IMG/VR virus record: IMGVR_UViG_3300032246_000707
Location: 1 to 24,290 of that record
Reading direction: 5' to 3' (one strand)
From: a virus
DNA length: 24,290 nt
Each line of letters opens with the position of its first letter. Position 1 is the stretch's first letter. Below the pieces are notes generated by a model. It searched no databases and was not told the origin of the DNA. It was given only the letters and a program-made list of their open reading frames with translations. A program made the position numbers and the translations under genes. This document shows, one piece after another, positions 12,944 through 20,310 of the stretch.

Positions 12944-13153
12944 TTATTTGCCCTCAATCTCCTTTATCTTTCTAGAAAGCAGAGCGTGAAACTCTTCAGC
13001 TTCCGCATATAAAGCGAAAGCACGATCCACGATCTTCTTTATTCCCCTTACACGATCCAATTTGCTGTAAACATCGTGAGCCGAACAATGCACTTCGTGC
13101 AGACTGAATTCCGCACTAATCAATCTTTGTAACTTTTTAGATACCTTTATCAT
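12944..13153 (-). CDS. Helical hypothetical protein
   Basis: A 69-residue helical protein on the minus strand. It begins MIKVSKKLQRLISAEFSLHE and has the charged helix RVRGIKKIVDRAFALYAEAE near the middle. GAAAGGAAC sits upstream of the ATG. It lies between two hairpins (12903-12941 and 13206-13232), so it may be a separate transcript or the end of the larger block. No family recognised. Confidence 0.55.
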   Translation of the reverse strand: MIKVSKKLQRLISAEFSLHEVHCSAHDVYSKLDRVRGIKKIVDRAFALYAEAEEFHALLSRKIKEIEGK

Positions 13154-13205
13154 TGTTGTGTGTTCCTTTCATTTTGTTTTTGTTTAGGTTCCGCTATCGC
13201 GTCAC

Positions 13206-13232
13206 CTCTCCTCCCCTGCGCTACCAGGAGAG
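13206..13232 (-). terminator. Hairpin after the chained minus-strand genes
   Basis: CTCTCCT (13206-13212) and AGGAGAG (13226-13232) form 7 pairs around a 13-base loop; flanking C- and G-rich bases add further pairing options. It follows the end of the 28-residue peptide gene. The sequence resembles the terminator at 12903-12941 (both rich in CCCCTC/GAGGGG), but no T run follows, so its strength is unclear. Confidence 0.4.
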
Positions 13233-13243
13233 ACGAGGGGAAG

Positions 13244-13330
13244 CTAATCTTTTCCCAAGATGGAAACCATAACAAGGCTCAATATTGATCCTAGTACTAT
13301 CCCGCAGCAGAATGTATAAAGTTCACTCAT
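13244..13330 (-). CDS. Membrane micropeptide, 28 residues
   Basis: A very short gene on the minus strand from ATG 13328-13330 to TAG 13244-13246. The product (starts MSELYTFCC, then GIVLGSILSLVMVSIL) is one hydrophobic helix with a short charged end. Its start overlaps the previous stop by ATGA, which is the main reason to think it is translated. It could modulate a membrane protein or be a toxin-like peptide; nothing shows which. Confidence 0.4.
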   Translation of the reverse strand: MSELYTFCCGIVLGSILSLVMVSILGKD

Positions 13331-13467
13331 TTTTGAATATCCATTTCTTTCTTAATAATCGCGGTCCACTCCATTCCATTGCGAATCGTCCACAAGGACG
13401 CTCGGCGGAACGTAGTGAACCGCGCGAAAAACTGCCCTACCGAATTGTATACTGCGTAATACGTCAT
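13327..13467 (-). CDS. Small hypothetical protein, 46 residues
   Basis: The frame is open from 13602, but ATG 13465-13467 overlaps the stop of the preceding gene (ATGA) and gives a neat 46-residue protein, MTYYAVYNSVGQFFARFTTF followed by a Trp-rich basic part. The size and overlap fit the pattern of this block. No family recognised. Confidence 0.5.
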   Translation of the reverse strand: MTYYAVYNSVGQFFARFTTFRRASLWTIRNGMEWTAIIKKEMDIQK

Positions 13468-14168
13468 AACGCGCTCGCAATCTGCGCCACTCGCTTTTTC
13501 GACATGCCATGAGGAATGAACCCCACGATGACGGAACGATCCCCACGCGAGCAGAGTTTGCAACTTGCGCATGTCACCCCTTCGCGTTTCTGCGCAGGAC
13601 AAACGACAACGCGCCTACCTTGCGGGGTTTGCGTATTGTCTTCAGTTCCTGCTGGTAGGATTGTAACTACAGGAGCCACGCCAAGGGCTGCGAGTTTATC
13701 GGCATGCGCTAGACCGTTCGCTGAAAGGTTAATCACAAACCCTTCCCTATTCGCTGCGCCTATCGCGTCACGATTCTTTTCCGCGTTCTTATCCTGTTCA
13801 TCTAGTACTGGTTTGTGGGTATAAGTGAATCCCCTTCTTCCGAGATTCGCTTTCGCAAGCTTGGCCAATAGATCGCTGTCAACGTAGTTATTGTCTCCAG
13901 GAAGATCTCCAACCTGATTATGTCTCCAAAGTTGACCGCTTGGCAACTTGGCGATTGATTCACACAATCCGTCAAACGTGATACCACGATCTGCGCGGTT
14001 TACCGCGTTCCAGTGAAAACGCAGGTTTCCGCCTAATCCATAGCAGCCCTTTTCTTTTAAAGGGCATGCATCAGGACAAGTGCTGCTTCCGCTTGTCGAG
14101 ACTGGTATATGGCCAGTCTTAACATTGGAGGAAGATAGGGTGAGGTGAACCAGGGGAGGTAAGTTCAT
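13464..14168 (-). CDS. Cys-rich phage protein, DUF7227/Gp88-like
   Basis: A 234-residue protein on the minus strand. An N-terminal Cys cluster (CPDACPLKEKGCYG, about 31-44) is followed by QLWRHNQVGDLPG (about 79-91), a strand-like FTYTHK and FVINLSANGL, then VAPVVTILPAG and a second Cys cluster (VCPAQKREGVTCASCKLC, about 189-206). The repeated strand-helix pattern suggests a TIM-barrel-like fold. I recall an uncharacterised phage family with this layout (DUF7227; related in style to Gp88). The Cys sets could hold a metal or an iron-sulfur cluster. Function unknown. It is chained by ATGA to the genes on both sides. Confidence 0.6.
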   Translation of the reverse strand: MNLPPLVHLTLSSSNVKTGHIPVSTSGSSTCPDACPLKEKGCYGLGGNLRFHWNAVNRADRGITFDGLCESIAKLPSGQLWRHNQVGDLPGDNNYVDSDLLAKLAKANLGRRGFTYTHKPVLDEQDKNAEKNRDAIGAANREGFVINLSANGLAHADKLAALGVAPVVTILPAGTEDNTQTPQGRRVVVCPAQKREGVTCASCKLCSRGDRSVIVGFIPHGMSKKRVAQIASAL

Positions 14169-14245
14169 TTAATCTTCCCCATCAGGAATCCGAAGCAGAT
14201 TCCAGCGAAAAAGATAATGCCGATGGTTTGGGGTAGGTTGTTCAT
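14165..14245 (-). CDS. Membrane micropeptide, 26 residues
   Basis: A tiny gene on the minus strand from ATG 14243-14245 to TGA 14165-14167. The product is MNNLPQTIGIIFFAGICFGF and a short tail ending GKIK: one membrane-spanning helix with a positive end. It overlaps both neighbours by ATGA, so it sits exactly between two genes of the same block. Too short for a family call. Confidence 0.45.
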   Translation of the reverse strand: MNNLPQTIGIIFFAGICFGFLMGKIK

Positions 14246-14466
14246 TTTGTGTTCTCCTGAATAATCTCTTTAAACTTTAAAGCGTAAAGATTGGTAGCAG
14301 CATTCAATATTTTAAGAGCGTCGAGTACGTCGAGCGTCTCTAATCTCAAAATAATTTTCTTCAGATCTTCTGGAATATAAGGGTTGTTAAGTTTATGCCT
14401 TACGCGATCAGCATGGGTGCGAGCGGCTTTGACCGCGCTCACTTCGGTGCGTGTTGTGTTGTTCAT
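14242..14466 (-). CDS. Helical hypothetical protein, first gene of the minus block
   Basis: A 74-residue helical protein on the minus strand. KAARTHADRVRHKL and DLKKIILRLETLDVLDALKI are charged or amphipathic helices. No family recognised. There is no ribosome-binding site; a promoter-like TTGACA/TATGTT pair ends six bases before the ATG, so the message may be leaderless. Confidence 0.55.
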   Translation of the reverse strand: MNNTTRTEVSAVKAARTHADRVRHKLNNPYIPEDLKKIILRLETLDVLDALKILNAATNLYALKFKEIIQENTK

Positions 14467-14472
14467 ACGTTC

Positions 14473-14500
14473 AACATACGCTAACGGCTTGTGATGTCAA
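14473..14500 (-). promoter_or_regulatory. Likely promoter for the minus-strand block
   Basis: On the minus strand a perfect TTGACA (14495-14500) is followed after 16 bases by TATGTT (14473-14478). Transcription should start about at 14466, the first base of the ATG. It lies back to back with a possible plus-strand promoter, so one regulator could act on both. Confidence 0.5.
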
Positions 14501-14516
14501 GGGGTTTTTTTAAAAT
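14489..14516 (+). promoter_or_regulatory. Possible promoter of the packaging/structural block
   Basis: TTGTGA (14489-14494), 16 bases, then TAAAAT (14511-14516), in front of the small terminase gene. It overlaps the minus-strand -35 box, making a divergent arrangement. The -35 is a moderate match. Confidence 0.35.
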
Positions 14517-14547
14517 ATTTTCATGCTAAAATATGAGGATGGAAGCA

Positions 14548-15207
14548 ATGCCAAGCGATGCGCCACTCGCGCAGGATAAGGGGAAGAATGGCAAATCTTC
14601 CCTATATAACGATCAGATCGCGCAGGAGGTGATCGATGCGTGCCGTAGCGGATTTACGATAGAAAAGGCTGGCGCGCTTGTTGGCCTATCGCCTAGCACT
14701 ATAAAATCCTGGTGCACTCGCAAACCTGATTTCGCGCGCAGAGTGGAGACTGCTAGAAAAAAGCACGAACTGGCACTACTGCGCGACATAGAGCTAGCAG
14801 GTCAAAAGAGTTGGCAAGCGAAAGCCTGGATGGCGGAAAGGATCTATCAATACGCGCAGCCTAGCGCGCGTCTCCAGGTTCAAGGCAGCGTGGAGCATGG
14901 TTTAGGCGCAGGTTTGGCGCAGATTTTAGCAGGCTCTCTCTCAAAAAAAGAAAAGCTTGCGCAAGTAATTGATACGCAATCGGTAACAGAACGCATTAGT
15001 GATCTTAATACTAAATACAATACTTATTGTGCGACAAACCAAACCGCTCCAAAACTTGAGGATGCAAAGCCGAAAGATCCTGACCTGGTAACGCTGCCAA
15101 AACGCACGCGCCATGTTCCAATGCGCAGGAGGGTTCCGCGAAAAGTTAGGGCAGTGGATACGACCACACCCCCTCCTACCCCCCCAATCCCCATAAAAAA
15201 TCCGTAA
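14548..15207 (+). CDS. terS: Terminase small subunit
   Basis: A DNA-packaging protein that recognises phage DNA and hands it to the large subunit. Near residues 35-60 (ACRSGFTIEKAGALVGLSPS, then TIKSWCTRK) is a clear helix-turn-helix for DNA binding. A helical middle with WQAKAWMAERIY follows, and the tail is Pro/Arg-rich. The frame is open from ATG 14533, but GAGG at 14535-14538 is well placed for ATG 14548, so I chose that start (219 residues). The next gene begins 43 bases later and is the large terminase, which confirms the assignment. Confidence 0.78.
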   Translation: MPSDAPLAQDKGKNGKSSLYNDQIAQEVIDACRSGFTIEKAGALVGLSPSTIKSWCTRKPDFARRVETARKKHELALLRDIELAGQKSWQAKAWMAERIYQYAQPSARLQVQGSVEHGLGAGLAQILAGSLSKKEKLAQVIDTQSVTERISDLNTKYNTYCATNQTAPKLEDAKPKDPDLVTLPKRTRHVPMRRRVPRKVRAVDTTTPPPTPPIPIKNP

Positions 15208-15250
15208 ACCTCCCCAAGTATTTGCGACACAAAATAAAAAGAGGTCTATA

Positions 15251-16687
15251 GTGGGCAAAACAACCAAGCCTCCAAAACGCACGCCAGAGGAGATTTTAGC
15301 AGAAGTACAATCACCATCAGGATTCGCAAAACATGTACTTGGACTTGAGCTATATGATTGGCAGCGAAAGGTTTTACGCGACCTGCAAGACAAAGATTGT
15401 CGAGTTGCACTCAAAGCAGCGAACGGATCAGGCAAGACCAGCACAGTCATCGCCTCCATTTTAATTTGGCATGCGTTCTGTTTTAAGGGAAGCATAGCTA
15501 CGACAACCGCTGGCGTTTGGAGGCAGGTCGAGAAACAATTGTGGCCTAGCCTTCGCAAACACATTGCGCGAGTGGGCGGAAATTGGGAAGTCACCTCAGG
15601 CGAAATCCGATACATATTTCCAGATGGAACGATGAGCAGGATCGTTGGATATAGTGCGACAGATCCAGGTCGAGCGGAAGGGTTTCATGCCGACGACCAC
15701 GACACCATGCCATTGCTAATTGTGGTGGACGAAGCCAAGTCAATTCCTGATCCGCTCTTCGAAGCCTTGTGGCGTTGCCAACCAACTCGCGTATTGCTCG
15801 CTTCCAGCCCTGGTGCAAGCACAGGCGCGTTCTATCGCGCATTCACCAAGGAATCTGCGATGTGGAAGAAGCACACAGTGACAGCATTCGACTGCCCTCA
15901 CATCACTAGGCAACAGATCGACGAGGTGCTACAGCGATATGGCGAGAAACATCCACTCACTCGTTCCATGGTCTACGGCGAGTTCGTGGATATCGGATCG
16001 GAAAGCTTGGTTATTAATTACAACTCACTCCAGGGATGCCAGAACAGCCCACCTGACTTTAAGCCTGGTAGCAGGACCGCTGGAGTAGACTTTGCAGCAG
16101 GTGGCGATTGCAACGTCCTGTGCATTCGAGATGGCAACAAGATCTTGCCGATCATCGCATGGCGCGATAAGGACACGATGGCAGCGGTTGGCAAGTTCAT
16201 TGTGGAGTTCAAGAAAGCTGGATTAAAGGCAGAGGACATCTATGCGGACGCGAGTGGTTTGGGCATGCCGATGTGCGATGCTTTGGCCGAGGCTGGGTGG
16301 AGAGTGAACAGGGTAAACTTTGGTGGCACGCCGAACGATGCGGATGCCTATACAAATAAGTCAGCAGAGATGTGGTTTAACATGGCCAAGAAGATTGGGG
16401 ATCGCGAGATCATCCTTCCAGAGGACGACGACGAACTTATGGCTCAATTGACATGTCGCAGGACTGTGACCAACAGCAGGGGCAAACTTGGGGTGGAATC
16501 TAAGGATTCCCTGCGAAGCAGGGGCATTGCCAGCCCTGACCGAGCGGATGCATTGGCATTGTGCCTAGATGGTGGTAATATCCGCTGGGACTTGACTTTC
16601 CCTACAGAACGTCCAACTTGGAAGACGTTAAACCAAATGATGGAGTCGCACGACCCTGTCATGGCAGGTTTTGACGCAGGAGGATAA
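15251..16687 (+). CDS. terL: Terminase large subunit
   Basis: A 478-residue packaging motor with ATPase and nuclease domains. Walker A is AANGSGKT (56-63); Walker B is LLIVVDEA (155-162) with Asp160 and Glu161. The RNase H-like nuclease has GVDFAAGGD (278-286, Asp280), YADASG (331-336, Asp333) and ASPDRADAL (427-435, Asp430 and Asp433). The length is normal for the family. It starts at GTG 15251 with AAGAGG about 8 bases upstream. It drives DNA into the prohead at the portal and cuts the concatemer. No broken motif is seen. Confidence 0.92.
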   Translation: MGKTTKPPKRTPEEILAEVQSPSGFAKHVLGLELYDWQRKVLRDLQDKDCRVALKAANGSGKTSTVIASILIWHAFCFKGSIATTTAGVWRQVEKQLWPSLRKHIARVGGNWEVTSGEIRYIFPDGTMSRIVGYSATDPGRAEGFHADDHDTMPLLIVVDEAKSIPDPLFEALWRCQPTRVLLASSPGASTGAFYRAFTKESAMWKKHTVTAFDCPHITRQQIDEVLQRYGEKHPLTRSMVYGEFVDIGSESLVINYNSLQGCQNSPPDFKPGSRTAGVDFAAGGDCNVLCIRDGNKILPIIAWRDKDTMAAVGKFIVEFKKAGLKAEDIYADASGLGMPMCDALAEAGWRVNRVNFGGTPNDADAYTNKSAEMWFNMAKKIGDREIILPEDDDELMAQLTCRRTVTNSRGKLGVESKDSLRSRGIASPDRADALALCLDGGNIRWDLTFPTERPTWKTLNQMMESHDPVMAGFDAGG

Positions 16688-16690
16688 ACT

Positions 16691-16861
16691 ATGAATATTT
16701 GGAACTGGATTACCGCAAACTGGACTAGCATCGTTGCTGCTATTGGTGGCATCGTTTTGTCCGCTCGTATTATTGTTAAGCTGACACCAACCCCAGCTGA
16801 TGATTCGATTCTCGAAAAGATTGTAAACTTCTTAAAGTCTGTCGGTTTAAAAATCGACTAA
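16691..16861 (+). CDS. Single-pass membrane protein, holin-like candidate
   Basis: A 56-residue protein from ATG 16691, three bases after the terminase. Residues 11-30 (WTSIVAAIGGIVLSARIIVK) form one membrane helix, and the rest (SILEKIVNFLKSVGLKID) is an amphipathic helix. I recall this family from other phage packaging operons directly before spanin-type genes. A holin or pinholin role is possible by position; the sequence does not prove it. Confidence 0.6.
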   Translation: MNIWNWITANWTSIVAAIGGIVLSARIIVKLTPTPADDSILEKIVNFLKSVGLKID

Positions 16862-16867
16862 TTATTT

Positions 16868-17056
16868 GTGCTGCGTGCGCTCCTTGAGATCATCGCAGCT
16901 GTCTTTCGCATCATTCCAAGCTGGAAAGAAAAGCGAGTTCAAAACATCGAAGGTGAATGGAAACATAACCGCGATGCTATTGAGCGTGATCTTCGCGGTG
17001 AATCTTGGTGGTTGCGCAACAACGACACCAGTAACCCACACAACAGGGATAGTTGA
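16868..17056 (+). CDS. Inner-membrane spanin-like protein (Rz type)
   Basis: A 62-residue protein starting at GTG 16868. A hydrophobic N-terminal segment (LRALLEIIAAVFRII) is followed by a charged helix (EGEWKHNRDAIERDL). This is like a very short i-spanin: membrane anchor and a periplasmic coil. The gene for a lipoprotein begins inside it in the next frame, the arrangement of Rz/Rz1. It would help disrupt the outer membrane at lysis. The length is short for the family and no ribosome-binding site is obvious, so this is a moderate call. Confidence 0.5.
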   Translation: MLRALLEIIAAVFRIIPSWKEKRVQNIEGEWKHNRDAIERDLRGESWWLRNNDTSNPHNRDS

Positions 17057-17186
17057 GGAATTGATGAAAGATCCTACCTATACTGAAATTCGTCGCGGAA
17101 CTCCTGGTACTCGCGAATGGGCAAGGAAAGCCTTGAATGCTGTGAATGATCTTTCATACGAACTGAAGACCGAGAGGAACAAATAA
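16974..17186 (+). CDS. Lipoprotein nested in the previous gene (o-spanin, Rz1 type)
   Basis: The frame is open from 16866, but the likely start is ATG 16974 (GTG 16953 is the alternative), inside the i-spanin-like gene and in its other frame. The product has a short hydrophobic leader (MLLSVIFAVN) that ends in a lipobox-like LGGC, then a polar mature part of about 58 residues with TREWARKALNAVNDLSYELK near the end. After lipid attachment it would sit in the outer membrane facing the inner spanin. The leader lacks early positive charge, which is a mild oddity. It ends one base before the portal gene. Confidence 0.55.
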   Translation: MLLSVIFAVNLGGCATTTPVTHTTGIVEELMKDPTYTEIRRGTPGTREWARKALNAVNDLSYELKTERNK

Positions 17187-17187
17187 G

Positions 17188-19065
17188 ATGCCGATTACTG
17201 AAGACAAATACAATCGTCGCGCGGATTACCATAAGCGGATCATTGACTGCTTGAACCAGCGCGAGACTTGGGAGAACCGCCAGCGGTTGTTCTACCAAGC
17301 TCGCTACTTTGGGGTTCGTCGTAAGACCAAGCCATGGCCTACAGCTGCCGACCTGCACGTTCAGTTGATCGACACATCTATCGAGCGTCTCAAGCCTTCC
17401 TTTGTCAACAGTGCGATTGGCAACGACATTCTTTCAAGTTTCGTTCCAATGCGCGCACAGCTGACTCCGATTACTGTGACAGCCGAGCGTTGGTTTGACT
17501 ACAAGATGCGCGAACAGACAAATTTCCAGAAAGAGATTGTTTCAGTCATAGACAACCTGCTGCTCTATGGTCGTGGTGTTGCAAAAGTAATTTGGGACGA
17601 TCAAACCAAGCGGATTAGCTTCGAAGCCATCGATCCTTTTCATTTGATTGTTCCTCAGTACACAAAGGAATTGAAAGATGCTGACTTCATTGTCCACATC
17701 ATCTCGACATCAGTCGACACCTATAAGACAAATCCTCTCTACAAGCAGGACGAGAACTTCATCAAGCGTATCGCTGGAAAGCCAAACAACTCGGTTGGAC
17801 TACGCAGCGAGATTCAAGATGAGATCTATCGTCGCGAGGGAATCACGCAAGAAGCCGAGAATGATAGGATTATCTTGTGGGAAATGTACACTCCGTCGAA
17901 GGACGGATGGTTAGTTGAGACGTTCTCCCCTCTCGCGGTTGACGAGAACGTAAGAAAACCATTCACTCTCCCATACGAACACGGAGAACCTCCGTTTGTT
18001 GACTTCCCCTATGAAATCACAGGTGGCGGTTGGTATAGTCCAAGAGGCGTGGCCGAGATCCTGCTCCCCAGCGAGAACCTCTGTAATAAGCTCAAAAATT
18101 CCCTAAGCGACTACGTGGAGCTTGCCAACCGCCCTGTTTTCGAAGCGCAGAATCCGATCTCGCTCAACACAGCGAATCTGAAAATGCAACCTGGTCAGAT
18201 TCTTCCGCAAGGATTGAAACCTGTTCAGTTCAGCCAACCTCCATTTGACTTCCAGCGATTGATGCTCGAAGAGCGTCAGCTGGCAGACAATCGGATGGGA
18301 AGCAATGATTTTGGTTCTGGCTCGCAGTTTAATTCTCAAGACAGGAAGACAGCTGCCGAGATTCAAGCGATGCAGGGTCAGGCTGCTGCTTCTGGTGATT
18401 TACGGAATCGTATATTCCGAATGAGTTTGGCTCATCTATTCCGTCAGTGCTGGGCATTATACGTCCAGTACGCGAAGGAAGATTTGATGTTCCGCTATGC
18501 TGACGATACTGGCCAGATGGTTCCTGAAGGAATCCATGAGCAGTATTCGATTGAGCCGAAGGGTGGATTGGACTTTGTAAATCGTCAATTCGCATTGCAG
18601 AAATCTGTGGCTCGGATGCAGATGTTCCAAAATAATCCTTACATCAACCAAGGCGAGCTGGTAAAGTCAGTGCTTGAACAGGACGATCCGAGTCTGGTCA
18701 GAAAGCTATTTACAGACCCGCAAGCTGGATCAGGCGATCAGGCTGAAGATCAGGCGACAGAAATTGCGACCATGTTGGCCACAGGATTCCCTGTCGCGAT
18801 TAAGCCTAGCGATGACCACAAAGCGCACATATCGGTTCTATTCGCGTTTAATCAGGCTGCACAAGTTAGGCAGCAGCCAGTAGACCAGAGTGCAGTGCAG
18901 GTTCTCATGGACCACTTGCAACAGCATTTAGCTGCGCTAGAACAAACTGATCCGAATACCTCTAGGGCTATTCAGAAACAACTTCGTGATGCAGCTGCTG
19001 GGCAAGCTAAACAGCAAGAACAGATGGCAGCACAACAACAACAACTCCAACCACAGGTAATGTAA
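17188..19065 (+). CDS. Portal protein
   Basis: A 625-residue head-to-tail connector. Typical features are a helical N-terminus (RRADYHKRIIDCLNQRETWE), the KPWPTAADLHVQLI region (48-61), LLYGRGVAKVIWD (about 128-140), a central ITGGGWYSPRGVAEILLPSE and a long helical end. The last 60 or so residues are Gln-rich (QQQQLQPQ), which is common in podovirus-type portals. It forms the ring through which terminase pumps DNA and on which the tail is built. It starts one base after the lipoprotein gene and has a GAGAGGAAC site upstream. The assignment follows from sequence pattern and its place between terminase and scaffold. Confidence 0.85.
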   Translation: MPITEDKYNRRADYHKRIIDCLNQRETWENRQRLFYQARYFGVRRKTKPWPTAADLHVQLIDTSIERLKPSFVNSAIGNDILSSFVPMRAQLTPITVTAERWFDYKMREQTNFQKEIVSVIDNLLLYGRGVAKVIWDDQTKRISFEAIDPFHLIVPQYTKELKDADFIVHIISTSVDTYKTNPLYKQDENFIKRIAGKPNNSVGLRSEIQDEIYRREGITQEAENDRIILWEMYTPSKDGWLVETFSPLAVDENVRKPFTLPYEHGEPPFVDFPYEITGGGWYSPRGVAEILLPSENLCNKLKNSLSDYVELANRPVFEAQNPISLNTANLKMQPGQILPQGLKPVQFSQPPFDFQRLMLEERQLADNRMGSNDFGSGSQFNSQDRKTAAEIQAMQGQAAASGDLRNRIFRMSLAHLFRQCWALYVQYAKEDLMFRYADDTGQMVPEGIHEQYSIEPKGGLDFVNRQFALQKSVARMQMFQNNPYINQGELVKSVLEQDDPSLVRKLFTDPQAGSGDQAEDQATEIATMLATGFPVAIKPSDDHKAHISVLFAFNQAAQVRQQPVDQSAVQVLMDHLQQHLAALEQTDPNTSRAIQKQLRDAAAGQAKQQEQMAAQQQQLQPQVM

Positions 19066-19066
19066 T

Positions 19067-19741
19067 ATGGCAACCAAGAAAAATCTTAAATTAAGCAAAC
19101 CACAATTGAAACAGCCTGATATGGCTCCGATTGATGCAGTGCGCAATCCTAATTTTGATGCAGCTATGGCGCAAAAGAATTATGATAATTTTATTGCAGA
19201 TCAACGCGCAAGAATGGAAATGGAGCGCGGTAGTGTGCCTCTAACTCAAAGTGAAATTGACAAAAAATATATTGATGATGGCCAAGGTGGCAGAGTATTA
19301 AATCCAGTAGATGCAGCGAATCTTCAATTACAATTTGACCAACTTCGAGCTAATATAGCAGCAAATCCAGGTCCTTCACGCAATTTAGGAATTGATTATA
19401 TTGAAGGAGGCCAAAGATACGCACCTGTTAATCAAGGCCCACAAGTTGGGGGAGGCATGGGTGGAGCAATCCCATCATCAATGGTTGGATACGGATCACA
19501 ACAGCCTGGAAATATGCCAATTCCAAATATGCCACAAAACAAAATGGCAGATTTCAATAATTTGCTTCAGCAAGGCATGCAACGGAATCAAGATTTCAAC
19601 CAAGCAGTTCAAAACTTTGCAGGCATGGGTGGACCACAGAAAAGCTTTTCGCAGGTAGCTGGCGGAATTGGAAAGCTGAACCGAATGCCTAAGCAGCCTA
19701 GTCCGAATTCAATTTCACCTAGCAATCAGAAGTTAATTTAA
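19067..19741 (+). CDS. Low-complexity structural-region protein
   Basis: A 224-residue protein directly after the portal gene (one base between). It is rich in Gln, Asn, Gly, Pro and Met, especially from about residue 120 on (QVGGGMGGAIPSSMVGYGSQ). The N-terminal 110 residues are more ordered and contain QLQFDQLRANIAANPG. It is probably a virion or assembly protein. Its DNA is more A/T-rich than that of its neighbours. No family recognised. Confidence 0.55.
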   Translation: MATKKNLKLSKPQLKQPDMAPIDAVRNPNFDAAMAQKNYDNFIADQRARMEMERGSVPLTQSEIDKKYIDDGQGGRVLNPVDAANLQLQFDQLRANIAANPGPSRNLGIDYIEGGQRYAPVNQGPQVGGGMGGAIPSSMVGYGSQQPGNMPIPNMPQNKMADFNNLLQQGMQRNQDFNQAVQNFAGMGGPQKSFSQVAGGIGKLNRMPKQPSPNSISPSNQKLI

Positions 19742-19744
19742 GCT

Positions 19745-19773
19745 TTGACTTTGTCGGTATAGTCGCTTGTATT
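19745..19773 (+). promoter_or_regulatory. Possible promoter inside the structural block
   Basis: TTGACT (19745-19750), 17 bases, then TGTATT (19768-19773), ending six bases before ATG 19780. No ribosome-binding site precedes that ATG. Weak to moderate match. Confidence 0.28.
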
Positions 19774-19779
19774 CATGGG

Positions 19780-20310
19780 ATGGAAGTCCCAGTAATGCGC
19801 GATGCATTTCAGGCTGAAGGATTAGCCAAACTTTGTAAGTGGGCAAACCAGAATGGTGCAGTTGGAAAGTGCGTTGAAATTGGTTCTTATAGCGGAGAGG
19901 GTACTGTCGTACTGGCTGATCACTTCAAAGAAGTATTTGCAGTAGATCCATGGGAGAATGGGTACGATCCAAATGATGTGGCAAGCCACCAATGCCCAAT
20001 GGAAGATGTTTTTAATGCTTTTACAGAAAGAACAAAGGCTAAAGGCAACGTAACATTTTCTCGCGGTAAAAGCCTAGATGCACTTGAGTTTATTTCCGAT
20101 GGATCGCTTGACATGGTTTATGTGGATGGTGACCACAGGTACGAAGGTGTGCGTGCTGACATAGATTTCTGGTTACCCAAGCTAAGAAAGGGTGGATGCA
20201 TGACAGGTCACGACTTTAGCTTTTCAGCAGTAAGACAGGCACTCTCAGAGACTTTCAAAGGCGATTACCTGGCCTTATTCCAAGGCGATAGCTGGGGGTA
20301 CATAGTATGA
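19780..20310 (+). CDS. Class I SAM-dependent methyltransferase
   Basis: A 176-residue Rossmann-fold methyltransferase of the Methyltransf_24 type. CVEIGSYSGEGTVVLA (about 32-47) is motif I, the SAM loop. VFAVDPWENG (about 53-62) has the acidic residue after strand 2. DMVYVDGDHRYEGV (about 110-123) is the post-II motif with Asp and His, and LRKGGCMTGHDF follows. Enzymes of this group act on sugars or small molecules, more rarely on proteins; the substrate is unknown. It sits between virion genes and may modify the virion or a surface sugar. The next gene overlaps it by ATGA. Confidence 0.72.
   Translation: MEVPVMRDAFQAEGLAKLCKWANQNGAVGKCVEIGSYSGEGTVVLADHFKEVFAVDPWENGYDPNDVASHQCPMEDVFNAFTERTKAKGNVTFSRGKSLDALEFISDGSLDMVYVDGDHRYEGVRADIDFWLPKLRKGGCMTGHDFSFSAVRQALSETFKGDYLALFQGDSWGYIV

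Noticed and set aside
14941-15615. Long minus-strand open frame (224 codons) over the terminase genes
   Set aside because: It lies antisense across two well-supported terminase genes, has no recognisable motif, and its openness follows from their codon use.
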